Shown: positions 4,894-12,224, counted from the stretch's first letter. The stretch: DNA of 25,674 nucleotides from Parcubacteria group bacterium (GCA_016215765.1 JACRHY010000006.1:1-25674), one strand, 5' to 3'. Numbers and translations: made by a program. Notes: generated by a model not told the origin, from the sequence alone.

Positions 4894-7766
4894 TTCTTCC
4901 GACAAAAATAACCGCCGCTGTTCTCGTTTTGGCAATCTTTTTCGGATTCGTCGGATTCGGATTTGCGACGATCGTCTTTCCCCGCCAAGCCGAAGCGGCA
5001 ACGACTGGAGATGTGGGTAAAAAAATAGCAGCAAGTGTGGCAGCGTGCTTCACGACGTCCCTGGTAGAAATAGGCGCCGGCAAGGCCGCCTCTTATTTAC
5101 TGGGAGGAGCTGTTAGTGCGGTTGCTAGTGAGCTGGGACTTTTCGTTCCCTCAGCCGACGCTACTCATACCGCCGTCACCTCTTCACAATCGACAATGGA
5201 CATGATCCAGACCGCATGGACCAATTCTAAAGATTGTCAGAGGGACCTGGTGGTTAAAAAACTCCTTGATTGGATAGTGGACACGACAGTGGAAGCGATT
5301 CAGAACGGCGGCAAGCCGCGGTTTGTCACCGACTGGAAGGGCTTTATGAACGACGCCTACGACAATGCCCTGGGTGAATTCATCTCCGACAAGCTGGGCG
5401 GCGCCGATCTCTGCGCCCCTTTCAGCGTCCAGTTGAGGGTGGCCTTCAATCCCGTGCCTAAATTCGCCAAGAGAACTAAATGCACTCTGAGTAAAATCGT
5501 CAAGAATATGAGCACGTTCTATTTTGACTTCAAGAAGGGAGGGTGGCCGGCTTATCGCGCGTCCTGGGAGACCAAAAACAATTTCTACGGGCTCTATCTC
5601 GTCGCCAACGACGAGCTCGTCAACGACGCGCTCCAGAAAGTCAACGCCGCCGCCGCCGAAGCGGACACGGGCAAAGGATTTCTTTCGCACAAAAAATGCG
5701 TCCAGTACGACCTGCAAGATAATAAAAAATGCCTGAAATGGGAAATCGTTACGCCCGGCGACACGATCGGCGCAATGGCCGCCGACGCCGTCACTTCTGA
5801 CGCCCAATGGGCGCGAAACGTCAAATCCTGGACGGCCGCCATCTACAATGCCATCATCAACCGGCTGTTTAAGGACGGATTTTCAAAAATGAAAAAAAGC
5901 ACCGATCCCAGCGCCGACAGTAGCGGCGATTTTGATCCTTCTCAAGGAACGGCCTACGATCCGATCATTGATTACCAATCGGTCACTCAAAGCGATTTCG
6001 GGAAGCTTCAACTCTGCTCTTCCCAAACCGGCGGAGGGGGGGATCAGTGCTTTGAAGACATGAAAAAAGAAAAGTGCGAGCCGTTTGTCGCCTCCGCGCG
6101 GCAGTCGGCCGGTTTCCGGCTGGCCGTAGATTCTCAAGGAACCGTCGGCGCCCATTCTTCAATTCGCGCCCTTGACGCCAATACTATTTTCATCGCCTAC
6201 GAAGACGCAACTAATCGCGATCTGAAGCTGGCGGTTTCAATGAACGGGGGACAATCTTGGATTCCGCAAACGGTTGACGCAACCAGCGGTGTCGGCGCTT
6301 TCACTTCCGTTGACGCCTCTTCAAACGCGATCGCCATCGCCTACCGCGATGAAACGAACGGAACGGTAAAAATCGCCCACTCAGCTAATCTGGGCGCAAC
6401 ATGGATGATTAAAACGATTGACGCCGTCGGGATACCGGGCTTCCGTCCATCCGTTAAGTTGGCCGCGCCGACGGGAGTTCTGGCAAGCTACTACGACGCC
6501 ACCAATAAAGATTTGAAACTCGCCAGAACAAGCAACGGAGGGCTGACATGGGCGACGTCCACCGTCGTTTCTCTCGGCGATATCGGCTATTATTCCTCGC
6601 TGGATGCCGTCGGCAATACCGTCTTCATCGCTTATCGCGACGCCACCAATCAAAACCTCAAGCTGGCCAAATCAACGGACGGGGGATTCACTTGGACCGT
6701 CAGGACAATTGATTCTTCCGAAAACGTCGGCGCTTTTGTTTCCCTTAGGGCAACAGACCAAAACACGGTCTTCGTCGCCTACTACGACGAGATGAGCGCC
6801 AATCTTAAATTCGCCAGATCGGACAACGGCGGATTGTCTTGGTCCGTTAAAACGATTGATTCTCCCGGAGACGTCGGGCAATATCTTTCTCTCGCTCCAC
6901 TGGATAAAAACAGAATTTACGTCAGCTATTACGACGCCACCAATCAAAACCTCAGGCTGGCAAAGTCAACGGATGGAGGAAACTCGTGGGAAACGATAGT
7001 CGCCGATCCGACGAGATACAACGGCAGATATTCGTCACTGGCAATGATTGACGAAAAAACCGCGCTAATTTCTTATTACGACGAAGCCAACGCCGACCTG
7101 AAGTTCGCCAAAGCGGATCCGACGGTAAAATCGGAAACCGGCGCCCCGACGACCAGCGATCCCGACAGAAAAGCAAAGTGCGAGGCGTCCATTGATCGGT
7201 TAAAACAGGAGACGCGGGACGCCCAGCGGGTTATGTGCCAGACACAGGGGGGGACATGGACGGGCAAAGGGGAAGCGGCCCAACAAACAAAAACCACGGT
7301 CACCGCCGAAGAGTTAGTTCCCAATAAGGCTCAATTTATGCTGGGATGTATAACCAGCCTGCTACCAATAGTGGGTGGTAACGTAATACTCGCTACTGCG
7401 CAGTGCGAGCCCCAATACATTTTCATGATTGGGGTGGCGTGTAAAAATGCGGGAGGAGAACTGTTTCCAAATGGATGTCAAATTACTAAAACGACAACTA
7501 CAACTAGTAGTAGCGGAGGAGAGTGCCAGTTCCCGAAGCCGAAAACGGCGGGGGGAGAGGGTGGAGGAAATGGAGAACTCTGTGGCGGAGCGTGGTGCTT
7601 TGCCGATGAGGCCACCTGCCTTGATAACCAAAACAACTCTAACCCTGCATATGCCATTGGGATTAGCTGTAATAATGACGATGCCGCGCAAAAGAGTCAG
7701 ACTGCGCAATACGGAGGCAGCCAGTGCAGCCCCGGTTCTTGGTGGTTCACTTACGCCCAATGCTAA
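4890..7766 (+). CDS. Large exported Cys-rich protein with embedded seven-repeat Asp-box beta-propeller
   Basis: A 958-residue exported protein. Signal peptide: hydrophobic residues 8-30, cleavage probably after QAEA (residue 36). Residues 37-400 are mainly helical with nine cysteines (such as KKCVQYD and KKCLKWEIVTPGDT, a segment I associate with CPR type IV secretion loci). Residues 408-745 contain seven repeats of 48-49 residues, with six sialidase-type Asp boxes (S-x-D/N-x-G-x-T/S-W; Trp at 457, 505, 554, 602, 651, 700) and no cysteine. Residues 750-958 hold 13 cysteines, a CQTQGGTW motif, a hydrophobic stretch about 811-830 and a Thr/Ser/Gly-rich linker. I see no sialidase catalytic set (FRIP, Arg triad, Tyr), so a binding or adhesive propeller is more likely than an enzyme. 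Coupled to 4072-4893 by ATGA and followed by the VirB6-like gene, it is probably an outer part of the secretion apparatus or a host-contact protein. The C-terminus may be frameshifted (see 7767-7842). Confidence 0.85.
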   Translation: MILPTKITAAVLVLAIFFGFVGFGFATIVFPRQAEAATTGDVGKKIAASVAACFTTSLVEIGAGKAASYLLGGAVSAVASELGLFVPSADATHTAVTSSQSTMDMIQTAWTNSKDCQRDLVVKKLLDWIVDTTVEAIQNGGKPRFVTDWKGFMNDAYDNALGEFISDKLGGADLCAPFSVQLRVAFNPVPKFAKRTKCTLSKIVKNMSTFYFDFKKGGWPAYRASWETKNNFYGLYLVANDELVNDALQKVNAAAAEADTGKGFLSHKKCVQYDLQDNKKCLKWEIVTPGDTIGAMAADAVTSDAQWARNVKSWTAAIYNAIINRLFKDGFSKMKKSTDPSADSSGDFDPSQGTAYDPIIDYQSVTQSDFGKLQLCSSQTGGGGDQCFEDMKKEKCEPFVASARQSAGFRLAVDSQGTVGAHSSIRALDANTIFIAYEDATNRDLKLAVSMNGGQSWIPQTVDATSGVGAFTSVDASSNAIAIAYRDETNGTVKIAHSANLGATWMIKTIDAVGIPGFRPSVKLAAPTGVLASYYDATNKDLKLARTSNGGLTWATSTVVSLGDIGYYSSLDAVGNTVFIAYRDATNQNLKLAKSTDGGFTWTVRTIDSSENVGAFVSLRATDQNTVFVAYYDEMSANLKFARSDNGGLSWSVKTIDSPGDVGQYLSLAPLDKNRIYVSYYDATNQNLRLAKSTDGGNSWETIVADPTRYNGRYSSLAMIDEKTALISYYDEANADLKFAKADPTVKSETGAPTTSDPDRKAKCEASIDRLKQETRDAQRVMCQTQGGTWTGKGEAAQQTKTTVTAEELVPNKAQFMLGCITSLLPIVGGNVILATAQCEPQYIFMIGVACKNAGGELFPNGCQITKTTTTTSSSGGECQFPKPKTAGGEGGGNGELCGGAWCFADEATCLDNQNNSNPAYAIGISCNNDDAAQKSQTAQYGGSQCSPGSWWFTYAQC
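6111..7121 (+). repeat. Seven tandem propeller-blade repeats (48-49 codons each)
   Basis: Direct in-frame repeats within the exported protein gene. The common pattern is G-x-Y/F-x-S-L, then IAYxDATNxDLKLAxS, then the Asp box and W-x-x-x-T-I-D. Blades 4 and 6 are still close at the DNA level: 6638-6686 and 6932-6980 match at about 44 of 49 bases at an offset of 294 bases, exactly two blades. The seventh repeat stops after LKFAKAD, lacking its Trp strand, while GFRLAVDSQGTVG at the start of the array matches that missing strand. Confidence 0.85.
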
Positions 7767-7842
7767 TGACTTACAGTTGTCCATCAGCGGTTGTTCCCAA
7801 TCGGGCAATGAATGGATAATCACCGTTGATTTTTGCAAATAG
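7767..7842 (+). other. Possible displaced C-terminus of the exported protein (other reading frame)
   Basis: Directly after the TAA at 7764-7766 a frame shifted relative to the main gene stays open to TAG at 7842 and reads NDLQLSISGCSQSGNEWII followed by TVDFCK. This looks like protein: alternating hydrophobic residues, two cysteines, and the same style as the Cys-rich tail just upstream. It has no start codon of its own nearby. It could be the lost end of the 4890-7766 product after a frameshift near 7740-7766, or chance. Confidence 0.35.
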
Positions 7843-7898
7843 CGCCAAGAAAATAACGGAATTAATAAGGGCGCGTTCAAGACATCGCAAAAATAATT

Positions 7899-7907
7899 TG
7901 GTATAAT
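7899..7907 (+). promoter_or_regulatory. Extended -10 promoter before the VirB6-like gene
   Basis: TGGTATAAT, a perfect extended -10 (TGnTATAAT), with TATAAT at 7902-7907. Predicted start of transcription is near 7914, 26 bases before the chosen ATG at 7940. TTCAAG at 7876-7881 is a poor -35, as is tolerated with an extended -10. It would allow separate expression of the channel gene and what follows. Confidence 0.55.
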
Positions 7908-7939
7908 TTTTGAATAAGCCGGACTATCAGGAATTCAGG

Positions 7940-9976
7940 ATGACATTCAAAAAAACAATTTTCTTCGCGATTTTCTTAACCGCCGTAACCGTCGGGTTGT
8001 TTTCGCCGCTCGCCTCCTTTAAGGCGGATGCGTATACTGGGTCGAATCCGACTGTAGAAAAAGAAACAAAGGAAGAGAGAGTGGCGCGACTCAAACAGGA
8101 AGTCGAGGATGAGAGAAAGCAACGCGAAGCGGAAGACGAGGATGCGAGAAATAAAATACGAAATACACCTGAAAATAAAGCGAGTATAACTAGCATAGCA
8201 AAATGCATATACGCGGGTAACGGCGCCGCCTGTCTCATCAGTGCCTCCTTAAGCCTTGCCACGGACATACTTACCGCGCTTTTATTCGCGGTCATGCATG
8301 TCATGTCAAGATTGTTTGAATTGGCGGGATTTTTGGTTAATTTCGCCGTTAATTTAAACGCCAAGGCGCTTATTCATCCGGTGGTGAAAATCGGCTGGAC
8401 GGTTACCCGCGACCTTGCCAATCTCGGCTTCGTCCTCGCCGTCATCATTATCGCTTTCACGACCATCGTCCGAATGTCCGGTTTTGAAACTAAAAAAATG
8501 CTCGGCAAGCTTATCGCCGCCGCCATTCTCATCAATTTCAGCTTTGTCATCGCCGGCGTTTTCACGGATTTCGCCGGGATGCTGGGCACTTTTTTCCTGG
8601 ATAAATCCGGGTCATTAACCGGCACAAAAACCGAACTCGCAGGCCGCCTGATGGACTCCTTCGGCCTTCAATCATTCTCATCAACCGGAGACACGACAAA
8701 AACAACCAAAAGAGAGATAACCAACTGCGACAATCCCGGATTCGGCGGTTATTCGGAGGACTTCTTCAGACAATGCCCGAAAATAACCAAAAAAATCCCC
8801 CCCGCGGCGAAAGACGATTACGAAGCAATGAAAGACGACGCCGACAAGGTTTTGAAAATGATCGTTTCTCTCGTTTTCGCCATTCTCTTTACCGTTTTGG
8901 GAACGATTTCTTTCCTCGGCATCGCCGCCACTCTTTTGGTGCGTTACATCGCGCTCGGAATGCTTATGATTTTGATGCCGCTCGCCTGGCTTTTCTGGAT
9001 TCTTCCGACAACAGAAGGCCTGTGGAAGCAATGGTGGCAAAAATTCATGCAGTATGTCTTTTTCTTTCCGGCCGTTTCCTTTTTCCTTTACCTGGCCGTC
9101 GCCATCACTTTTTTCCAGGGATTAACCGAGGATCTGATGAATAAAAACGGCGCCGGACCAAATCCAAATAAAATGGTCATGCAGCAGGACATCAGCAGCA
9201 CCATCGCCCAGATGATCCTGGTTCTGGGATTTCTCGTCGGCGGGTTGATGGTGTCCCAGAAGCTCGGCGTTGCCGGAGGCGGCGCCGGGCTCGCCATGGC
9301 TCAGAAAGCCAAAGGGGCCGCGAAGAATTATATGAATAACCGCGCGACGGGAGTCAAAAACCGGGCGCTTTCAAGATACGGGCAAGGCGCCGCCAACACT
9401 CTGGCCGGAATTCCCGGATTCAGGGGAGTGGCGTTGCGTATCGGCGCCGCCACGGCCGGCATAAGCGAAAGCGTCAAAAAGATGCAGGAAGCGTTCTCTA
9501 AAATGAGCGGGGACGCTCTCAAGAAGATGGCGCCGGGGCTCGGCGCCAGCGCCGCTAAAAAAGCCGCTTGGGCCAACGCTGCCGCCGGCAAAGGCATCCT
9601 AAGCGAAAATGACGCGAGGGCATATTTGCCGCACGCCCGGCAAACCGGCACCGATAAGGACATTCTGGCCGTTTTCCCGCACCTGGCTGAAAGCGCCGAG
9701 AAAATGGCCAGGGCCGCGCGGGGAGGTGATATAACAAAAATGCACACCAGCGCTCTGGCAAATCCCGCGGTTCTCTCCATGCTCAGCAAGGGACAATATA
9801 AAGAGTATATCAATAAACAATCTCTCAGCGACATAGCAACGCTAAAAATCAACGTGGACAACGCAAGCAACAATACAAGTATAGATAATGAGATACGAAG
9901 CAAATTGCGGACCATCAGCGAATATTTTGGAAAAAACCCCGTCGCTCAAAATCCGAACGAAGAAGAATACGAGTGA
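7940..9976 (+). CDS. VirB6/TrbL-like polytopic membrane protein of the type IV secretion-like cluster
   Basis: A 678-residue inner-membrane protein from the ATG at 7940, preceded by AGGA at 7929-7932 with 7-base spacing; an in-frame TTG at 7910 falls in the promoter and is rejected. The order is: signal peptide (FKKTIFFAIFLTAVTVGLFSPLASF), a charged coiled-coil-like stretch (KEERVARLKQEVEDERKQRE), then about eight membrane segments, among them LGFVLAVIIIAFTTIV, LVRYIALGMLMILMPLAWLFWI, YVFFFPAVSFFLYLAVAITFF and IAQMILVLGFLVGGLMVSQ. After these comes a long Ala/Gly/Lys-rich cytoplasmic tail (about 460-678). In the VirB6/TrbL family the membrane core forms the inner-membrane part of the translocation channel. 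Neighbouring PrgI, VirB4 and VirB2-like genes support this. The family match rests on topology and context, as VirB6 sequences are poorly conserved. Confidence 0.85.
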   Translation: MTFKKTIFFAIFLTAVTVGLFSPLASFKADAYTGSNPTVEKETKEERVARLKQEVEDERKQREAEDEDARNKIRNTPENKASITSIAKCIYAGNGAACLISASLSLATDILTALLFAVMHVMSRLFELAGFLVNFAVNLNAKALIHPVVKIGWTVTRDLANLGFVLAVIIIAFTTIVRMSGFETKKMLGKLIAAAILINFSFVIAGVFTDFAGMLGTFFLDKSGSLTGTKTELAGRLMDSFGLQSFSSTGDTTKTTKREITNCDNPGFGGYSEDFFRQCPKITKKIPPAAKDDYEAMKDDADKVLKMIVSLVFAILFTVLGTISFLGIAATLLVRYIALGMLMILMPLAWLFWILPTTEGLWKQWWQKFMQYVFFFPAVSFFLYLAVAITFFQGLTEDLMNKNGAGPNPNKMVMQQDISSTIAQMILVLGFLVGGLMVSQKLGVAGGGAGLAMAQKAKGAAKNYMNNRATGVKNRALSRYGQGAANTLAGIPGFRGVALRIGAATAGISESVKKMQEAFSKMSGDALKKMAPGLGASAAKKAAWANAAAGKGILSENDARAYLPHARQTGTDKDILAVFPHLAESAEKMARAARGGDITKMHTSALANPAVLSMLSKGQYKEYINKQSLSDIATLKINVDNASNNTSIDNEIRSKLRTISEYFGKNPVAQNPNEEEYE

Positions 9977-10057
9977 GTAGGAGGGGCCTAATAAATGCCG
10001 GCGCGGCCGGGGATGCCAAAAAAAACGGCTTAAAATCAAACGAAACCAAGTAAAACA

Positions 10058-11146
10058 ATGGAGAGAACCATAAAAGATTTGAATCCAAAAATCCGGGAAT
10101 GGATCGGCTCGGATCAGGTCGTTGCCGTCATTGACGAGCTTGTCCGAAAATACGGCGTATCGGAGAAAAAAATAAGCGTTATTCCCCGCTTGATTTTGCG
10201 CGTAACTCTCAAAATGACGGAACCGCAAAATTTTACGCAAGAACTTGCCGAAAAATTAAACGTCTCTCTAACCGCCGCCGTCGCCATCGCCGAAGAAATG
10301 AAAGAAAAAATCTTTCTGCCCATCAGAAAACAGCTGGCGGATGACGACACTGACATTAATCTCATTAAAACGACTCTGCCGGGAGCGGGAATTGATCACA
10401 AGCCGGCGATAGAATACAAAAGACCGGAGTTAACCCCCGCCGCGGCGCCGCTCCCGCCTCCCCCGCAAGAAAAGCTCGTAGCGAGACCGATAACCGAAAT
10501 AAAGCCGATTGAACCGCCGCCGGCAACACCCACCCGGCCGGCGGAAGTTGCCGCGATGCTGGCCGAAAAAATCGCCGTGGCCGCTTCACCCGTATCGGCG
10601 GGTCCCGCCAGAGGCGGGGCGGGCGAGCCGGCGCCGTTCGTTCTGCACGAAGAAAAAGAAAGCGGATTTCAGCCGATTCTGGAAACGAAAAAGGTCGCTT
10701 TCACGCCGGCGGGCGCCGCCTTTGGCGGGGCGGGCGAAGCGAAAAAAACAGCCCGTCCGGTAGCCGCGCGGCTGGAAATCGGCGAAGAAGCGGATACCGC
10801 CACTAAAAGCGAAGCCAAAGCCGAAGCGCCGAAACAAAGAGTCGTCCATTACGGAGAATTCCGGACGCCCGTCAGTCCTTTCGGCCAAGCTCAAGGCGGG
10901 CCTTTCGGCCAAACTCAAGACAAGCCCCTCGGCGCGGCTCAGGACAATCCGGCGGTCGTCCCGCCAGCGCAACCGGTTTTCGTGCCGCCTCCTTCGCAAA
11001 CGCCTTTCGGCACGGCTCAAGGCGTGCCCCAGAAACGGACGCCGGAAAAAACGCCGGATTCCGAATCCGAAAAAGTTGTTGACTTGGCCGCTTTCCGCAA
11101 AGATCGGGAGGTCGCGGTTAATAAAAACACCGTTGACTTAAGATGA
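10058..11146 (+). CDS. Cytoplasmic Pro/Ala-rich protein with N-terminal helical domain, unknown function
   Basis: A 362-residue protein with no signal peptide or membrane segment. Residues 1-110 form a compact helical domain (MERTIKDLNPKIREWIGSDQ ... VVAVIDELVRKYGV ... LAEKLNVSLTAAVAIAEEMKEKIF), reminiscent of a small DNA- or protein-binding helix set but without a recognised motif. Residues 110-345 are disordered, rich in Pro, Ala, Glu and Lys. Part of this disordered region is made of dispersed DNA repeats read in frame: two 30-base GC-rich hairpin units (GP/AGAxxGGAGE) and four 24-base units translating as PFGQAQGG-like octapeptides. It lies between the VirB6-like and PrgI genes. A cytoplasmic partner of the secretion machine is plausible; unknown otherwise. 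The 81 bases upstream (9977-10057) hold a good AGGAGG at 9979-9984 but no gene. Confidence 0.75.
   Translation: MERTIKDLNPKIREWIGSDQVVAVIDELVRKYGVSEKKISVIPRLILRVTLKMTEPQNFTQELAEKLNVSLTAAVAIAEEMKEKIFLPIRKQLADDDTDINLIKTTLPGAGIDHKPAIEYKRPELTPAAAPLPPPPQEKLVARPITEIKPIEPPPATPTRPAEVAAMLAEKIAVAASPVSAGPARGGAGEPAPFVLHEEKESGFQPILETKKVAFTPAGAAFGGAGEAKKTARPVAARLEIGEEADTATKSEAKAEAPKQRVVHYGEFRTPVSPFGQAQGGPFGQTQDKPLGAAQDNPAVVPPAQPVFVPPPSQTPFGTAQGVPQKRTPEKTPDSESEKVVDLAAFRKDREVAVNKNTVDLR
10597..10737 (+). repeat. Pair of 30-bp GC-rich hairpin repeats in coding sequence
   Basis: Units at 10597-10626 and 10708-10737 agree at about 25 of 30 bases and end identically in GGCGGGGCGGGCGA. The first contains the hairpin CCCGCC-AGA-GGCGGG, the second CCGCC-TTT-GGCGG. 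Both are read in the same frame. They look like a dispersed GC-rich repeat accepted into a disordered protein region. Confidence 0.65.
10877..11026 (+). repeat. 24-bp repeats in coding sequence (four copies)
   Basis: Three tandem units at 10877-10900, 10901-10924 and 10925-10948 and a separate one at 11003-11026. The shared pattern is CCTTTCGGC, then CAAGCTCAAG or close variants. Each unit is eight codons: PFGQAQGG, PFGQTQDK, PLGAAQDN and PFGTAQGV. A fifth copy lies outside genes at 12201-12224, so the repeat is not confined to this protein. Confidence 0.75.
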
Positions 11147-11153
11147 GATTATT

Positions 11154-11183
11154 AGAATTTTCAATTTTTAATTTCTAATTTTC
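11154..11183. repeat. AT-rich inverted repeat, left arm, flanking the four-helix-bundle gene
   Basis: Bases 11155-11183 region: the 30-base segment starting AGAATTTTCAATTTTTAATT is, apart from its last base, the reverse complement of 11598-11626 (29 paired bases). It starts 7 bases after the preceding stop codon and ends 12 bases before the start of the four-helix-bundle gene. Confidence 0.8.
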
Positions 11184-11195
11184 AGTTAATTTTCA

Positions 11196-11549
11196 ATGAA
11201 TCAAATTCCAAGCTACGATCTGGAAGAACGAACCGCTTTATTTGGAGAAAATATCATTGAATTTTGCAAAAATGCGGAGAAAGATATTATTACCAAGCCT
11301 ATTATCCATCAACTCGTTCGATCCGGAACAAACGTCGGAGCGAATTACACGGAAGCCAATGCCGCCAGTTCAAAAAGGGATTTTAGAAATAAGATATATA
11401 TTTGTAAAAAAGAATCGCAAGAAACAAAACATTGGTTAAGAATGATGATAAAATGCGCGCCGATCAAAAAAGAAGAAATCGCGAAATTATGGAAAGAAAG
11501 CCGCGAATTAACTTTGATTTTCCAGAAAATTACTTCTTCATTAAAATAA
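11196..11549 (+). CDS. Four-helix-bundle protein (23S rRNA intervening-sequence protein family)
   Basis: A 117-residue protein of the S23/IVP four-helix-bundle family (TIGR02436 type), first known from intervening sequences of 23S rRNA genes and common in CPR genomes. Seen here are the family hallmarks: a first helix YDLEERTALFGENIIEFC, the conserved IIHQLVRSGTNVGANYTEANAA with its SGTNVGANYxEA core, then FRNKIYICKKESQETKHWL and a last helix. Family members assemble into pentamers; their biochemical role is not settled. The gene has no Shine-Dalgarno site, is more AT-rich than its neighbours, and is framed by AT-rich inverted repeats, between two genes of the secretion cluster. It looks like an insertion in the operon and not a secretion component. 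Confidence 0.9.
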   Translation: MNQIPSYDLEERTALFGENIIEFCKNAEKDIITKPIIHQLVRSGTNVGANYTEANAASSKRDFRNKIYICKKESQETKHWLRMMIKCAPIKKEEIAKLWKESRELTLIFQKITSSLK

Positions 11550-11597
11550 TTAGCGCGGAAAAGCGCGATTAAAGGATTGAAAATTAGAAATTGAATA

Positions 11598-11626
11598 AAA
11601 ATTAGAAATTAAAAATTGAAAATTCT
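11598..11626. repeat. AT-rich inverted repeat, right arm, flanking the four-helix-bundle gene
   Basis: 29 bases complementary to 11155-11183 (reversed), starting 48 bases after the stop of the four-helix-bundle gene and ending 7 bases before the prgI start. A partial extra copy (ATTGAAAATTAGAAATTGAA) precedes it at about 11576-11595. Confidence 0.8.
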
Positions 11627-11633
11627 TTTTATT

Positions 11634-12188
11634 ATGGCTCAATTTCAGGTTCCCCAATTTCAGGTGGAAGAGCGGATTATCGGTCCGCTCACGCTTAAAA
11701 AATTCGGCTTCGTCGCCGCCGGATCAATCGTTTGTTTCATTTTGTTTTTTTTGTTGAGTTTGTGGCTGTGGCTGATAGTGGCCGCGATTATCGGCACGAT
11801 AGCCGCTTCTCTCGCTTTTATCACCGTTAACGGACAACCGCTGGACAAAATCGCCGTTAACGCTTTCGGATATTACTGGAGCCCGCGGTTTTACAACTGG
11901 CAGCGCAAAGAAGAGCGCCGGGTTTTTGAACTGCCGACGATCAAGGAGGCGCCGGAGCAGGGCGAAGAACAAGCCCTTCGTCCGCCGGCCGGCGGATCGG
12001 GACGAATCGCCGTCCGAAAAAACCTGAGAGATCTCTGGCAAAAACTGCAGACGACCAAGGCCCCTATTCCCAAAAGAGAAGAGTCACTTAAATCGCTGGA
12101 GGAACCGATGAAAATGAAAAAAGAAAAATACGGCGCGTTCCGGGCGGCAACGGGGGAGCGGATAGCGATAAAGAAAGTGAACTACTGA
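11634..12188 (+). CDS. PrgI family protein (VirB3-like component of type IV secretion)
   Basis: A 184-residue protein from the ATG at 11634. The opening MAQFQVPQFQVEERIIGPLTLKKF is typical of PrgI proteins, followed by two adjoining membrane segments (about residues 24-63: FVAAGSIVCFILFFLLSLWLWLIVAAIIGTIAASLAFI), then the conserved VNGQPLDKIAVNAFGYYWSPRFYNWQR and a charged cytoplasmic tail. PrgI proteins take the place of VirB3 in Gram-positive-type and CPR systems, joining VirB4 to the membrane channel. The frame is open to 11616 but that part is the inverted repeat. No Shine-Dalgarno site is seen: the four-helix-bundle insertion has replaced the usual upstream context. The two VirB4 genes follow after a 170-base spacer. 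Confidence 0.88.
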   Translation: MAQFQVPQFQVEERIIGPLTLKKFGFVAAGSIVCFILFFLLSLWLWLIVAAIIGTIAASLAFITVNGQPLDKIAVNAFGYYWSPRFYNWQRKEERRVFELPTIKEAPEQGEEQALRPPAGGSGRIAVRKNLRDLWQKLQTTKAPIPKREESLKSLEEPMKMKKEKYGAFRAATGERIAIKKVNY

Positions 12189-12200
12189 CGAAAAAGCGTT

Positions 12201-12224
12201 CCTTTCGGCGCGGCTCAAGGCGAG
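12201..12224. repeat. Intergenic copy of the 24-bp dispersed repeat
   Basis: CCTTTCGGCGCGGCTCAAGG plus CGAG, nearly the same as 11003-11026 in the gene upstream (21 of 24 bases). It is followed (12225-12290) by low-complexity sequence including the near repeats GGGGTTTAGAGTTT and GGGGTTTAAC. No gene is seen in 12189-12358. Confidence 0.7.

Noticed and set aside
5184..5807. Long minus-strand open frame (207 codons)
   Set aside because: It is antisense to a clear exported protein gene; its translation has no recognisable motif and reflects GC-rich codon bias on the other strand. The same holds for other antisense frames such as 13033-13581 and 25095-25658.
6111..7121. Sialidase enzyme
   Set aside because: Asp boxes alone do not show catalysis; no FRIP/arginine triad, nucleophilic Tyr/Glu pair or catalytic Asp arrangement could be recognised.
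9979..10033. Micro-frame of 12 codons from ATG 9995 after a strong AGGAGG
   Set aside because: Too short and GC-repeat-like to support as a gene; the AGGAGG may be left over from rearrangement.
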